From Bacteroidota bacterium (GTDB lineage: Bacteria; Bacteroidota; Bacteroidia; Bacteroidales; UBA12077), in NCBI GenBank assembly GCA_020444275.1, contig JAHLLG010000005.1:152004-216003 (forward strand): DNA of 64,000 nucleotides, given 5' to 3'. The notes under the pieces are model-generated. The model was not told where the DNA came from. It saw only the letters and a list, made by a program, of their open reading frames with translations, and made no database searches. This document shows positions 1 through 10,866 of the stretch, one piece after another; positions within the stretch are counted from its first letter, which is position 1, and each line of letters begins with the position of its first letter. Both the position numbers and the translations under genes were made by a program.

Positions 1-67
1 TGATGTAAAATCAATCATCCTTGCTTGCCGGAGTTTTAACAAAGGCAAGGACCCCAAATATATTTTC

Positions 68-100
68 AGCCCTTTGTTGCCTCGTGCACAAAGGGCTTTT
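68..100 (+). terminator. Rho-independent terminator
   Basis: A perfect 10-bp stem (AGCCCTTTGT at 68-77 with ACAAAGGGCT at 88-97) with a 10-nt loop is followed by a T run. It would end transcription coming from a gene left of the window. Confidence 0.75.
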
Positions 101-190
101 ATCTTGATAGAGTCATGATTTGAGAATTTAAGGAATAATAGTTAAATTAAATTGTTAGTTATACAAAGAATTCAGATTACTTTCGGAAAC

Positions 191-280
191 TCTGTGTCTT
201 CTTCGTGAAACTTTGTGTCACAATGGTTTGTAATTGTTCCAAGAAGGAACATAAAGGTTTCACAAAGTTACACAAAGACT
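191..280. repeat. Degenerate CTTTGTG / CACAAAG inverted repeat
   Basis: The left arm (191-222) contains CTGTGTCTTCTTCGTGAAAC and CTTTGTGTCAC. The right arm (252-280) contains GGTTTCACAAAG and ACACAAAGAC, roughly its reverse complement. The same degenerate motif recurs at about 1711, 3189, 5950, 9715 and 15129. Otherwise no gene was seen between positions 101 and 442, which is an AT-rich leader. Confidence 0.6.
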
Positions 281-442
281 TTTTGAATAGCTCTTTCAAA
301 GATGTGAACAACATTGATGCTATTAAATGAATTTCAATTCAATATCTAATATTAAAATATTTATTACTAATTTTGATACAGAAACATACAATATTCAAAA
401 CTTTGGTATGTTTTTAGAGGTAGAATTGAAAACTAACTTAAG

Positions 443-1255
443 ATGAAAAAACAAATATCCCTTTTAATAATTGTTGTGCTTTTTATAAACCTACAAGCTA
501 TGGCTGGTTGGGTTATAACACAACAAAGTTACGATTCTGATGAAGGTGTTGAAACTGCTTTGGTTGAAACGATCTATTTACAGGATAATATAATGAAAGT
601 GGTTCAACCCGAAATGGTAACCATGTTCAATTTAAATAATGAAACAATTACCATTATGAGTCCGGTTAAAAAGGTTTACTGGACAGGCAAAGTAGCAGAT
701 TATAAGAAAGAGATCAAAGATGCTATGCGCTCTGCAATGGAAGAGCAACTTAAAAATGCACCAGAAGAACAGAAGGAGATGATTCGTAAAATGTATAAGG
801 GCATGATGGAAAGTATTGACAATCCATCGAAATTCGCTGGCGAGGAACCCGAAGAGTATGAACTGGAAATAGAACAGAAAGGAGATAAAGATCGTGTTGC
901 CGGAAAATTAGCGCATAAATATGCTATAAAAGTAAACGGTTCGGTAAAAGAAGAAGCCTGGTTGTCGGAATCGGATAAACCACACGAAGAATTTGATATT
1001 GGTAAGTTTTATGATCTTTTTGGTGATTTTACCAGTCAGGCAAATTCAAGTGCTTTCTATCAAACCGATGAAAAATATATAGAATTTTCAAAAAAAGGAT
1101 TTCCTTTAAAATCAATAAGTTATTTTGGAGGTTACGAATCCATAAGCGAAGTTACCAACCTTGAAAAAGAAAACCTTGATCCTACAGTATTTAAAGCCCC
1201 AGCTGATTACCAGAAAGTTAGCCTGTTGGAAATAGGATTAGATGAACAAGAATAA
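443..1255 (+). CDS. Secreted hypothetical protein (DUF4412-like)
   Basis: This is a 270-residue protein with a clear N-terminal signal peptide (residues 1-21, hydrophobic core LLIIVVLFI, AMA before the likely cleavage site). It is therefore predicted to be exported to the periplasm or outer membrane. The body begins with short beta-like segments (an ETIYLQDNIMKV stretch near residue 42) and then a Lys/Glu/Met-rich helical stretch at about 87-122. No catalytic motif is recognisable. The overall plan, in which a protein reports on bound metal or lipid through a beta-sandwich, resembles DUF4412-type proteins of Bacteroidota, but that assignment is by general look only. It is a single-gene unit: a terminator lies upstream at 68-100 and another follows at 1287-1333. 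Confidence 0.7.
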   Translation: MKKQISLLIIVVLFINLQAMAGWVITQQSYDSDEGVETALVETIYLQDNIMKVVQPEMVTMFNLNNETITIMSPVKKVYWTGKVADYKKEIKDAMRSAMEEQLKNAPEEQKEMIRKMYKGMMESIDNPSKFAGEEPEEYELEIEQKGDKDRVAGKLAHKYAIKVNGSVKEEAWLSESDKPHEEFDIGKFYDLFGDFTSQANSSAFYQTDEKYIEFSKKGFPLKSISYFGGYESISEVTNLEKENLDPTVFKAPADYQKVSLLEIGLDEQE

Positions 1256-1286
1256 ATGATTCCACAATAAAATATTTTCTATAGTC

Positions 1287-1333
1287 ATTCCCGCGTAACC
1301 TGCCTGTCGGCAGACAGGGCGGGAATCTTTTTT
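1287..1333 (+). terminator. Terminator built from a CATTCCCG-type repeat
   Basis: ATTCCCGC (1287-1294) pairs with GCGGGAAT (1319-1326), followed by CTTTTTTT. Inside lies a second near-palindrome, CCTGCCTGTCGGCAGACAGG (1299-1318), extending the stem with one mismatch. It follows the secreted-protein gene. The ATTCC...GGAAT arms resemble the repeat at 12911-12980. Confidence 0.75.
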
Positions 1334-1371
1334 GTATTATTTTAGATAAAAACGTACATCAAAAAATAGAA

Positions 1372-1404
1372 TTTGGATTTCTAAAAAATTTGTATTTATC
1401 TTTG
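1372..1404 (+). promoter_or_regulatory. Putative promoter of the SAM-riboswitch/metY transcript
   Basis: TTTG (1372-1375) lies 21 nt before TATCTTTG (1397-1404), matching the Bacteroidota -33 TTTG and -7 TAnnTTTG consensus. Transcription would start near 1411, about 30 nt before the riboswitch. Confidence 0.55.
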
Positions 1405-1442
1405 TTGCATCATTTCAAACATCCTTCACAAAGGGCGTTTGA

Positions 1443-1543
1443 TTTATAAAGAAGAGGGGAGAGATTAGGCTCTGTGAACCTCTGGCAACCAGTTCAAAAG
1501 AACGTTGGTGCCAATACCTAACCCGATTAAGGGAAATTATAAA
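1443..1543 (+). promoter_or_regulatory. SAM-I (S-box) riboswitch
   Basis: The sequence carries the S-box core in the right order: a purine-rich AGAGGGGAGAGA stretch, GGCTCTGTGAACCTCTGGCAACC for the P2/P3 region (starting at 1469), then GGTGCCAATACC (1507-1518) and GATTAAGGGA. The ends TTTATAA (1443-1449) and TTATAAA (1537-1543) pair as P1. SAM binding to this RNA class represses methionine and sulfur genes in many bacteria, and the next full-length gene is metY. How this copy acts is not settled by the sequence: a 36-codon ORF begins 17 nt after P1 and a hairpin follows that ORF. Confidence 0.9.
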
Positions 1544-1559
1544 CTAAACGCAAAAAATC

Positions 1560-1670
1560 ATGAAAAGAGAATTTTTTTGTCAACGTTGTTCCGTATTGGG
1601 TTTTGTTATTGCTAACCATTTTTGGTTTAACAATTTTACAATGCCATTATTGCCTATGTGCATGCGCTAG
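1560..1670 (+). CDS. Putative Met/Cys-ended leader peptide (36 aa)
   Basis: A short ORF with an ATG 17 nt after the riboswitch P1 helix. It begins MKREFFCQRC, has a hydrophobic and aromatic middle (FVIANHFWF), and ends MPLLPMCMR before TAG. Three of the last nine residues are Met and one is Cys, which is what a translation-coupled sensor of methionine or cysteine supply would look like. A hairpin (1671-1697) starts directly after the stop. The peptide may act only by being translated. No Shine-Dalgarno is visible, as is normal in this phylum. No conserved domain is recognised. Function is an inference from position and composition, and a chance ORF cannot be excluded. Confidence 0.5.
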   Translation: MKREFFCQRCSVLGFVIANHFWFNNFTMPLLPMCMR

Positions 1671-1697
1671 TCGGAGAGTGGATTAATGTCTTTCCGA
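1671..1697 (+). promoter_or_regulatory. Hairpin directly after the leader ORF stop codon
   Basis: TCGGAGAG (1671-1678) pairs with CTTTCCGA (1690-1697) over 8 bp including one G-U, with an 11-nt loop. A short AGTTTTC follows, so it could be a weak terminator or attenuator element. It sits between the leader ORF and the repeat that precedes metY. Confidence 0.5.
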
Positions 1698-1710
1698 ATA
1701 GTTTTCGACA

Positions 1711-1799
1711 CATTGTGTATTCTTAGTGTAAACTTCGTGTTCTTAGTGCCTTAGTGGTAAAAATGAATAGCCACAAAGTCTCAAAGACACAAAGAAAGC
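1711..1799. repeat. CTTAGTG/CACAAAG palindromic repeat, copy before metY
   Basis: The left arm (1733-1759) reads CTTCGTGTTCTTAGTG then CCTTAGTGGTA. The right arm (1769-1793) reads AGCCACAAAG, TCTCAAAG, ACACAAAG. The arms are imperfect reverse complements and would fold into a long stem in RNA. The element lies wholly in the metY leader, ending about 50 nt before the metY start. Confidence 0.65.
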
Positions 1800-1831
1800 T
1801 CTAAGATTTAGAGAATAGATTACATAGGTGA

Positions 1832-3172
<1,341 letters not shown>

Positions 3173-3188
3173 TTTTAAAATAATTAAG

Positions 3189-3306
3189 AATGCTTTGTGA
3201 AACTTTGTGCTTCTTAGTGTTCTTAGTGGTTAATAAAAATGCTAAGTTTTTGCCACATCCAGGTAATTATCGGGACTCAAAGGAATTCACAAAGATCACG
3301 AAATAA
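3189..3306. repeat. CTTAGTG/CACAAAG repeat in the metY-metX gap
   Basis: CTTTGTGAAACTTTGTG, CTTCTTAGTG, TTCTTAGTGG (3191-3230) are followed by CTCAAAGGAATTCACAAAGA and TCACGAAA (3277-3304) in the opposite sense. It is another member of the repeat found through the met block. The rest of the 3173-3601 gap is AT-rich, and no gene, promoter consensus or terminator could be supported in it. Confidence 0.55.
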
Positions 3307-3601
3307 TAAATTAAAAAAAAAGTAAAAAAATGAATAGAAAAATTTAACTATAAGCAGGATGCCGAGTCTAAAATAGGGTTTGTACGAAGTTAATTATCCT
3401 CTAAAGAATGATCTAAAATCATTCATTAGAAAACGAAGTGTAAGCTAATGAATAAGATTTAAGACATCCCGACTTAGAAAATCTTTAATTTTAAGAATTA
3501 AAATTTTAGATTTTATTCGTCGATTCGGCAAGAATTAAATGATTGACGAATTTGGATTAAAAATTCTATTATATTTCGGCATCCGCTTAATAAAAACTAT
3601 T

Positions 3602-4633
3602 ATGACAGAACATCAATTTCAACACAAAGGAGAATTTAAGCTTGAAAACGGGCAATCATTGCACAATATTCAAATTGCGTATCATACTGCTGGCGAATTA
3701 AATGCAGCAAAAGATAATGTGATTTGGGTTTGTCATGCTATGACTGCTAATTCTGATGTTGCTGACTGGTGGCCAAATATGGTTGGAGATGGATTGTTAT
3801 TTGATACAAGTAAATATTTTATTATTTGTGCAAACTATTTGGGTTCATGTTATGGTACTGCTGGACCCTTATCAATAAATCCAAAAACCAAGCAGAAATA
3901 TTATCACGATTTTCCATTAATTACCATTAGGGATATGGTGAATGCACATGAACTTTTGCGTCAGCAGTTGGGTATTCCTAAAATATTTATGGTAACTGGG
4001 GGATCTATTGGCAGCTTTCAGGCATTGGAATATAGTATTATGTATCCTTCTTTGATTGATAATTTGGTTTTTATTGTAAGCGGAGCTTTTGCTTCTCCAT
4101 GGAATATTGCTTTTAACGAATCGCAGCGGTTGGCAATTCACGCTGATTCTAGTTTTAAAAACAAGCACGATTCGGCTGGGTTACAAGGATTAAAAGCTGC
4201 ACGATCAATTGCTTTGCTAAGTTATCGTAATGCAGCAACCTATAATAAAACACAGCACGACCCGGAAGAAAAACTGGGCGATTTTAAAGCTATTTCATAT
4301 CAGCAATATCAGGGAGACAAGCTAATAAAAAGATTTAATGCCTATTCATATAATTCAATAACAAGATCTTTCGATTCGCATAATGTAGGTCGAGATCGTG
4401 GTGGAATTGAAAAAGCATTAGCAAAAATTCAAGCAAAATCTTTATTGATTGCAATATCTTCAGATATGTTGTTTTTCCCTGATGAAATCAAGGAAGTTCA
4501 CAAACACATTCCAAATTCACAATACATAGAAATTGATTCGCTTTTTGGTCATGATGGTTTTTTAATTGAAACAGAACAGCTAACAGCTGTCATCAGAAAT
4601 TTTTTAAAAAACCAGAACGCTGATAAAGTATAA
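3602..4633 (+). CDS. metX: Homoserine O-acetyltransferase (MetX)
   Basis: The protein is an alpha/beta-hydrolase-fold acyltransferase that makes O-acetylhomoserine from homoserine and acetyl-CoA, the first committed methionine step. From the ATG at 3602 it is 343 residues. The nucleophile is Ser135 in GGSIG. The acid Asp lies in SSDMLFF and the general-base His in GHDGF near the C terminus, completing the triad. NYLGSCYGTAGP (78-89) is the conserved oxyanion/active-site loop region. An in-frame ATG at 3539 would add 21 unconserved residues and is rejected. It sits between metY and hom, consistent with a homoserine-to-homocysteine pathway. The sequence alone does not fully exclude succinyl-CoA as donor. 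Confidence 0.93.
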   Translation: MTEHQFQHKGEFKLENGQSLHNIQIAYHTAGELNAAKDNVIWVCHAMTANSDVADWWPNMVGDGLLFDTSKYFIICANYLGSCYGTAGPLSINPKTKQKYYHDFPLITIRDMVNAHELLRQQLGIPKIFMVTGGSIGSFQALEYSIMYPSLIDNLVFIVSGAFASPWNIAFNESQRLAIHADSSFKNKHDSAGLQGLKAARSIALLSYRNAATYNKTQHDPEEKLGDFKAISYQQYQGDKLIKRFNAYSYNSITRSFDSHNVGRDRGGIEKALAKIQAKSLLIAISSDMLFFPDEIKEVHKHIPNSQYIEIDSLFGHDGFLIETEQLTAVIRNFLKNQNADKV

Positions 4634-4654
4634 ATTAGATTAGTATTAATCAGT

Positions 4655-4682
4655 GATCCGTTGAAAACGGATCCGTTTTTTC
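4655..4682 (+). terminator. Terminator after metX
   Basis: GATCCGTT (4655-4662) pairs perfectly with AACGGATC (4666-4673) around a GAA loop. CGTTTTTTC follows. It separates metX from hom, so these two are probably not one uninterrupted transcript. Confidence 0.8.
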
Positions 4683-4709
4683 TGCGTTCTATTAAAGCTA
4701 ATTAGTAGA

Positions 4710-5897
4710 ATGAATCAAAAAATAAATATTGGACTTTTCGGCTACGGGGTTGTAGGCGAAAGTCTTCATCATGTGCTTAAACACAGCAAAACAGTAGATG
4801 CTGGTGTTAGCAAAATCTGTGTAAAACAGAAAGATAAAAAGAGATCTTTAGCTCCAAACGAATTTACTTTTAACAAGGAGGATATTATCAACGATCGGGA
4901 TATTAACCTGGTTGTAGAACTTATAGATGATGCTGATGAAGCATACGATATTGTAAAGCGTTGTTTGCAAAATAAAAAGAGTGTTGTATCGGGAAATAAA
5001 AAGATGCTCGCTCATCATCTGGAAGAATTAATTCAATTGCAGAAAGAAACCAATACATCCTTACTTTATGATGCTTCAGCTTGTGGAAGTATTCCAATTA
5101 TCAGAAATATTGAAGAATATTATGATAATGATTTGTTAAAATCAGTAACTGGAATTTTAAATGGATCTTCAAATTATATCCTGTCTAAAATTTTTAATGA
5201 AGGATTGGATTATCAAACAGCCTTAAAGCAGGCGCAAGATTTAGGATTTGCTGAGAGTAACCCAAGCTTAGACGTTGATGGATTTGACTCTTTATATAAA
5301 TTAATCATTATTGCCACGCATGCACTGGGAACATTTGTTCCACCCGATAAAGTTTTAAACTATGGCATATCGAATTTGCAAGAAGCAGATATTCAGTTTG
5401 CAAAGGAAAAAAACTATAAGATCAAACTAGTCGCTCAGTTAATAAAATTAGATGATGAAAGCTTTACCATGTTTGTAATTCCACGCCTGGTTCGACCCGG
5501 TAAGTATATTTATAATGTTGAAGATGAGTATAACGGAGTTGTTATTCAGGGTGAATATTACGATAAGCAATTTATGTTTGGTAAAGGAGCTGGTGGATAT
5601 CCCACGGGATCAGCAGTTTTGTCGGATATTACTGCCCGATCGCACAATTATAAATACGAATACAAAAAACAGAAGTACTTTAAAAGATTAGAATATAGAA
5701 CCGATCACGAAATCGAGATTTATTTACGATACAAGGATATTGTTGATTTCAGTTATTTCGAATTTGATAGTATTTCTGAGAAACATTCTGGATTAGAAAA
5801 CAATTATGTGGTTGGTAAGATCAAATTATCGAACCTGCTAAAACTAAGAACTGTGTTGCCGAGGTTAGATGTCTTTTTAGCATATATTCGTAATTAA
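4710..5897 (+). CDS. hom: Homoserine dehydrogenase
   Basis: This enzyme reduces aspartate semialdehyde to homoserine, supplying the substrate for the MetX reaction. It is 395 residues. GYGVVG (11-16) is the Rossmann dinucleotide loop. SGNKKM, GILNGSSNYIL and DVDGFDSLYKL are the conserved substrate and catalytic stretches, and GAGGYPTGSAVLSDI is the signature near residue 292. It is a stand-alone enzyme with no aspartokinase part. After that signature only about 85 residues remain; they do not show an obvious ACT domain, although EIEIYLRYKD could be a diverged one. Feedback inhibition by threonine is therefore uncertain. The position amid met genes suggests a methionine-dedicated isozyme. Confidence 0.92.
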   Translation: MNQKINIGLFGYGVVGESLHHVLKHSKTVDAGVSKICVKQKDKKRSLAPNEFTFNKEDIINDRDINLVVELIDDADEAYDIVKRCLQNKKSVVSGNKKMLAHHLEELIQLQKETNTSLLYDASACGSIPIIRNIEEYYDNDLLKSVTGILNGSSNYILSKIFNEGLDYQTALKQAQDLGFAESNPSLDVDGFDSLYKLIIIATHALGTFVPPDKVLNYGISNLQEADIQFAKEKNYKIKLVAQLIKLDDESFTMFVIPRLVRPGKYIYNVEDEYNGVVIQGEYYDKQFMFGKGAGGYPTGSAVLSDITARSHNYKYEYKKQKYFKRLEYRTDHEIEIYLRYKDIVDFSYFEFDSISEKHSGLENNYVVGKIKLSNLLKLRTVLPRLDVFLAYIRN

Positions 5898-5949
5898 TTT
5901 GACTTTGATATACAGTATTTTGTAAATTTATAAATCATCCGTATTATTT

Positions 5950-6027
5950 AGTGGAATTTTGTGACTTGGTGCCTTTGTGGCAAGAAAAAATAGCCACTAA
6001 GACACAAAAACACTAAGAATCACAAAA
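5950..6027. repeat. CTTTGTGG/CCACTAAG repeat in the hom-metH gap
   Basis: The left arm (5950-5982) has TTTTGTGACTTGGTGCC then TTTGTGGCA. The right arm (5991-6027) has TAGCCACTAAGACACAAAAA then CACTAAGAATCACAAAA. The arms fold together around AGAAAAAA. The element ends only about 10 nt before the metH start codon. Confidence 0.65.
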
Positions 6028-6036
6028 AGAAAAAGA

Positions 6037-9000
6037 ATGAGTTTGCTAGAAAAATTAAAACAAGAACTAAAAGAACGAATCTTTGTGCTCGATGGTGCAA
6101 TGGGCACAATGATTCAATCATATAAATTAACTGAAGAAGATTATCGTGGTCTACGATTCAAAGACATTAAAAAACCAATTAAAGGGAATCATGATATTCT
6201 TTCCATAACTCAACCTAAAGTAATATGTGAAATACATCAATGTTATCTGGAAGCCGGTGCCGATTTAATTGAAACGAATACTTTTAATGCTAATGCAATT
6301 TCTTTGTCCGACTTTGGCATGCAGGACTTAGTCTATGAATTAAATGTTGAGTCGGCAAAATTAGCTAAAAGAGCTATTGAAAAATTTGGTAGAAAAGATA
6401 GTCATCCCCATTATGTTGTAGGTTCAATGGGTCCAACGAACAGGACTGCTTCTTTATCACCAGATGTGAATCGCCCGGGATTTCGAAACATAACTTTCGA
6501 TGAACTGAAAGATGCGTATTCAACACAAGCTAAAGGATTGTTGGATGGCGGAGCAGATATTCTAATGGTTGAGACCATTTTTGATACTTTAAATGCAAAG
6601 GCTGCATTGTTTGCAATTAACGAAATTGCGGAAAGCAGAGAAATTGTAGTGCCAATCATGGTTTCCGGGACGGTTGATAAAAGTGGTAGGCTGCTTTCAG
6701 GTCAGGTAATTGATGCTTTTTATAATTCTGTGTCGCATGTTGAGTTGTTAAGCATTGGTTTAAACTGTGCTTTCGGAGCAAAACGCTTACGGCCATTTAT
6801 TAAAGAGTTATCAGCCAAATCGAAGTTTAATGTAAGTGTTCATCCAAATGCGGGCTTGCCCGATTTGTTTGGTAACTACACCCAGAAAGCCAAGGAAATG
6901 GCCGAGCTGATTGACGAATTCCTGCAGAATGGTTTTGTCAATATTGTGGGCGGATGTTGTGGTACAACTTGTGAGCACATCCGGCAAATTGCCAAAGTAG
7001 CAGCTAAATATGAACCAAGAAAATTGCCTGAAATTCCTTGCAGAACCCAATTGTCGGGGTTGGAGTTGGTAGCTGTTTGCGAAGGACGGAATTTTGTGAA
7101 TATTGGGGAACGTACTAATGTTTCAGGTTCAAAGAAATTTGCCCAGTTAATTCGAGATGAAAACTATGATGCTGCCTTAAAAGTGGCCCGACATCAGGTT
7201 ATAAATGGAGCACAGATTATTGATGTTTCCATGGATGATGCAATGATAGATGCTGAAAAGGTGCTACCGGAATTTTTGCAACTTATTGCATCAGAACCTG
7301 ATATTGCCAAAGTACCTGTGATGATCGATTCATCAAAATGGGCAGTTATTGAAGCCGGCTTAAAATGTGTACAAGGAAAATCAATCGTAAATTCTATAAG
7401 CTTAAAAGAAGGAGAAGAAGACTTTCTTGAAAAAGCGAAAAAGATTCATGCGTATGGAGCTGCTGCTATTGTTATGTTATTTGATGAGAAGGGACAGGCA
7501 GATACTTTCGAGCGTAAAATTGAAATAGCCGAAAGATCTTACAAAATACTTACGGGAAAGGCGAATTTTCCAGCCGAGGATATTATTTTCGATTCGAACG
7601 TTTTAGCCATTGGTACCGGATTGCAGGAACACAACAATTATGCTGTCGATTTTATTAAAGCAGTAAAATGGATAAAAGAGAATCTTCCGTTGGTAAAAAC
7701 AAGTGGTGGTATAAGTAATTTATCATTTGCTTTTCGCGGTAATAATAGGGTTCGGGAAGCTATTCATTCGGTGTTCTTGTATCATGCAATAAACGCAGGT
7801 TTAGATATGGGAATTGTAAATCCGGCAATGCTGGAAATTTATGACGATATCCCCAAAGATCTATTACAACTTACTGAAGATTTGGTCTTAAACAGAAGAG
7901 CTGATGCTACACAACGATTGCTTGCTTTTGCTGATCAAAATAGCTCTCAGGGAAAACAAGAAGAAAACTTTGATGAGTGGCGAAAAAGGCCTGTGCAGGA
8001 AAGGATAAACTATGCGCTTATAAAAGGCAATTTAGATTTTATTGAGCAGGATGTAGAAGAAATACGAAAGAATTTTGAGGCTACCTTGCAAGTGATTGAA
8101 GGTCCTTTAATGGAAGGAATGGGAATTGTAGGAGAACGATTTGGGTCTGGTAAAATGTTTTTGCCACAAGTAGTGAAAAGTGCGCGTGTAATGAAAAAAG
8201 CAGTAGCTTATTTACTGCCTTATATCGAAGAGGAGAAAAAACTTAGTGGTGATATTTCTTCAAAGGGTAAGATTCTAATTGCAACCGTAAAAGGCGATGT
8301 TCATGATATTGGTAAAAACATTGTTAGTGTAGTTCTTTCGTGCAATAATTATGAGATTATCGATTTGGGTGTAATGGTGCCAACTGAAAAAATTATTGAA
8401 ACGGCAATTAATGAGAAAGTCGATATTATTGGATTAAGCGGATTAATTACCCCATCGCTCGATGAAATGATTCAGGTTGCGAAAGAATTGGAAAGAAATA
8501 GTCTGAAGATACCTTTACTAATTGGTGGTGCAACAACATCTAAAATTCATACGGCACTTAGAATTGCACCTGAATATTCTGCTCCGGTTGTTTATGTAAA
8601 AGATGCATCTAGAAGTGTAAATGTGGTTAATAATTTATTATCGGAGAGTTTAAAGAATAACTTCTTAAAAGAATTGAAAATAGATTATGATCAAGCAATT
8701 GATAGATATGAGAAAAACACATCTGGAGCAAAATATTTGAGTTTGGAAGAGGCTCGTAATAACAAGATAGCAATAGACTGGGAAAATTATGAGCCAAAAC
8801 GACCTGCATTCTTGGGGAATAAATTATTAGAGAATTATCCGATTAAACAATTGATTAAATATATCGATTGGACATTCTTTTTTCACCAGTGGGATATTCC
8901 GGGACGTTATCCAAAAATATTTGATGATCCTGTAAAAGGTAGCGAAGCAAAAAAAGTATTCGATGATGCGCAGCTGATGTTAGAAAAGATTGTTGCTAAA

Positions 9001-9708
9001 AATATGTTACAGGCAAATGGTGTTTTTGGATTTTACCCTGCCATTGCCAACAAAGAAGATATTAAGCTATTTGAGGTGAATGGTAAGGAAGTGATCACCG
9101 ATTTTCATTTTATCAGAAATCAGCGAATAAAAAATGAAAACGAACCCAATTTGTGTTTATCTGATTATGTAATCCCGGAAACGGAAAACAAAAAAGATTA
9201 TATAGGACTTTTTGCGGTTACAGCGGGATTGGGTGCTGAAAAATGGGTTGAAGAATTCAAGGAGGCTGGAAATGATTATGATGCCATCATGCTAAAAATT
9301 TTGGCAGATCGCTTAGCCGAAGCTTTTGCTGAAATGTTGCACGAAAAAGTACGCAAAGAATATTGGGGCTATTCGACTGAAGAAAAACTAACGCAGGATG
9401 AAATTTTACATGAGCGTTATCGTGGCATACGCCCGGCCATTGGATATCCATCGCTACCCGATCATACGCTAAAAAAAACTCTTTTTAAACTGATTGATCC
9501 TGAAAATAAATCTGGCATTGAACTTACCGAAAGTAATATGATGATTCCTCAGGCTTCGGTAAGTGGTTTTTATTTTGCACATCCCGAATCACAATATTTT
9601 AATGTGCAAAAAATTTCCAAAGATCAGGTGCAGGATTATTCAGTGCGCTGTGAAATAAGTATTGATGAAGCAGAAAAACGACTAAGTCAGAACTTAAACT
9701 ATAAATAA
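6037..9708 (+). CDS. metH: Cobalamin-dependent methionine synthase (MetH)
   Basis: The enzyme transfers the methyl group of 5-methyl-THF to homocysteine through methylcobalamin. At 1223 residues it is full length with all four modules. The homocysteine/zinc domain (about 1-325) has Cys244 and Cys307-Cys308 as zinc ligands. The pterin domain (about 340-600) contains [15 protein letters not shown]. The cobalamin cap plus Rossmann domain carries DVHDIG at 754-759, with His756 as the lower cobalt ligand. The C-terminal reactivation domain (about 900-1223) contains [19 protein letters not shown]. No cobalamin riboswitch was seen upstream; only the repeat. metF follows and supplies 5-methyl-THF. 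Confidence 0.97.
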   Translation: MSLLEKLKQELKERIFVLDGAMGTMIQSYKLTEEDYRGLRFKDIKKPIKGNHDILSITQPKVICEIHQCYLEAGADLIETNTFNANAISLSDFGMQDLVYELNVESAKLAKRAIEKFGRKDSHPHYVVGSMGPTNRTASLSPDVNRPGFRNITFDELKDAYSTQAKGLLDGGADILMVETIFDTLNAKAALFAINEIAESREIVVPIMVSGTVDKSGRLLSGQVIDAFYNSVSHVELLSIGLNCAFGAKRLRPFIKELSAKSKFNVSVHPNAGLPDLFGNYTQKAKEMAELIDEFLQNGFVNIVGGCCGTTCEHIRQIAKVAAKYEPRKLPEIPCRTQLSGLELVAVCEGRNFVNIGERTNVSGSKKFAQLIRDENYDAALKVARHQVINGAQIIDVSMDDAMIDAEKVLPEFLQLIASEPDIAKVPVMIDSSKWAVIEAGLKCVQGKSIVNSISLKEGEEDFLEKAKKIHAYGAAAIVMLFDEKGQADTFERKIEIAERSYKILTGKANFPAEDIIFDSNVLAIGTGLQEHNNYAVDFIKAVKWIKENLPLVKTSGGISNLSFAFRGNNRVREAIHSVFLYHAINAGLDMGIVNPAMLEIYDDIPKDLLQLTEDLVLNRRADATQRLLAFADQNSSQGKQEENFDEWRKRPVQERINYALIKGNLDFIEQDVEEIRKNFEATLQVIEGPLMEGMGIVGERFGSGKMFLPQVVKSARVMKKAVAYLLPYIEEEKKLSGDISSKGKILIATVKGDVHDIGKNIVSVVLSCNNYEIIDLGVMVPTEKIIETAINEKVDIIGLSGLITPSLDEMIQVAKELERNSLKIPLLIGGATTSKIHTALRIAPEYSAPVVYVKDASRSVNVVNNLLSESLKNNFLKELKIDYDQAIDRYEKNTSGAKYLSLEEARNNKIAIDWENYEPKRPAFLGNKLLENYPIKQLIKYIDWTFFFHQWDIPGRYPKIFDDPVKGSEAKKVFDDAQLMLEKIVAKNMLQANGVFGFYPAIANKEDIKLFEVNGKEVITDFHFIRNQRIKNENEPNLCLSDYVIPETENKKDYIGLFAVTAGLGAEKWVEEFKEAGNDYDAIMLKILADRLAEAFAEMLHEKVRKEYWGYSTEEKLTQDEILHERYRGIRPAIGYPSLPDHTLKKTLFKLIDPENKSGIELTESNMMIPQASVSGFYFAHPESQYFNVQKISKDQVQDYSVRCEISIDEAEKRLSQNLNYK

Positions 9709-9714
9709 AAGAAA

Positions 9715-9799
9715 ACTTTGTGAAACTTAGTGCCTTCTTTGTGTTCTTAGTGGTTAGTTGAAAAACAGACCATAAATAAGTCACAATGAATCACTAAGA
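9715..9799. repeat. CTTAGTG/CACTAAG repeat in the metH-metF gap
   Basis: ACTTTGTGAAACTTAGTGCC, TTCTTTGTG and TTCTTAGTGG (9715-9754) are followed by GTCACAATGAATCACTAAG (9780-9798). The element fills the 100-nt gap between metH and metF and ends about a dozen nt before the metF ATG. Confidence 0.6.
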
Positions 9800-9810
9800 A
9801 AAAATAAAAT

Positions 9811-10764
9811 ATGAAAGTAATCGACAAAATAAAAAAAGCTAAAAAGACGCTATTCACATTTGAGCTTTTACCTCCATTAAAAGGTCATACCATAGAAGAA
9901 ATCTATGATGCCATTGATCCTTTAATTCAGTTTGATCCAGCGTATATTAATATCACATACCATCAGCAGGAGGTTCAATATAAAAAAAGACCAGATGGAC
10001 TAATGGAGCAACGAGTAATTCGTAAACGACCGGGAACCGTTGCAATAGCTGCAGCAATCCAAAACAAATATAAAATTACGGTAGTTCCTCATGTTATTTG
10101 CGGTGGATTTACCAAAGAAGAAACCGAGGATGCACTCATCGATCTGCATTTTTTGGGAATTAATAACTTATTGGTTTTACGCGGTGATCCTGAACGAGGT
10201 AAAAGAAAATTTATTCCTGTAAAGGGAGGACATACCTATTCTAGTGAATTAATTGAGCAAATTATGAAGCTAAACCAGGGAAAGTATTTACATGATGATA
10301 TGGAGGATGCCATGCCAACAGATTTCTCCGTTGGTGTTGCGGGTTATCCCGAAAAACATATTGAGGCTCCCAATATGGAAACCGATTTGGAATATTTAAA
10401 AATGAAAATTGATAAAGGTGCAGAATATATCGTAACCCAAATGTTTTTTGATAATCAAAAGTTTTTTGATTTTGTAGAAAAATGTAGAAGCAAAGGAATT
10501 ATTGTTCCGATAATACCAGGACTTAAACCGGTCTCAACATTAAATGACAGTTCTTTGTTGCCTCAAACATTTAATATTGATCTTCCGAACGAGTTAATTT
10601 GTGAAATTAAAAAATGTAAAACGCATAATGAAGTCAGACAACTTGGTGTTGAATGGGCGATTATGCAGTCTAAAGAGCTAGTGCAGAATGGAGTTCCAGG
10701 TATACATTATTACACTCTGGACCAATCAGATAATATTGAAAAAATAGCGCAAGCAGTGTTTTAA
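9811..10764 (+). CDS. metF: 5,10-methylenetetrahydrofolate reductase (MetF)
   Basis: This is a 317-residue FAD enzyme with a TIM barrel that reduces 5,10-methylene-THF to 5-methyl-THF, the methyl donor used by MetH. FTFELLPPLKG near the N terminus contains the Glu that is catalytic in the family. NLLVLRGDPERG (residues 113-124) and the TQMFFDN segment near residue 209 are conserved folate/FAD positions. Length is close to the usual 290-320. It follows metH at a 102-nt distance with the repeat in between, so co-transcription is likely but attenuation possible. Confidence 0.94.
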   Translation: MKVIDKIKKAKKTLFTFELLPPLKGHTIEEIYDAIDPLIQFDPAYINITYHQQEVQYKKRPDGLMEQRVIRKRPGTVAIAAAIQNKYKITVVPHVICGGFTKEETEDALIDLHFLGINNLLVLRGDPERGKRKFIPVKGGHTYSSELIEQIMKLNQGKYLHDDMEDAMPTDFSVGVAGYPEKHIEAPNMETDLEYLKMKIDKGAEYIVTQMFFDNQKFFDFVEKCRSKGIIVPIIPGLKPVSTLNDSSLLPQTFNIDLPNELICEIKKCKTHNEVRQLGVEWAIMQSKELVQNGVPGIHYYTLDQSDNIEKIAQAVF

Positions 10765-10866
10765 GTATTATTACGAATCGGATTTCTTTATTAAATTTAT
10801 GATAATTATAATGAAAAAATGGAAACAAGTTAATAGGTACTTGTTGCTAGTGAAATTAACATTGAT

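Noticed and set aside
3539-3601. Upstream in-frame ATG for metX
   Set aside because: It adds 21 residues (MIDEFGLKIL...) with no family similarity, and the ATG at 3602 gives the expected MetX N terminus.
5898-6036. Cobalamin riboswitch before metH
   Set aside because: No B12-box or the multi-stem core could be found; the gap is filled by the CTTTGTGG/CCACTAAG repeat.
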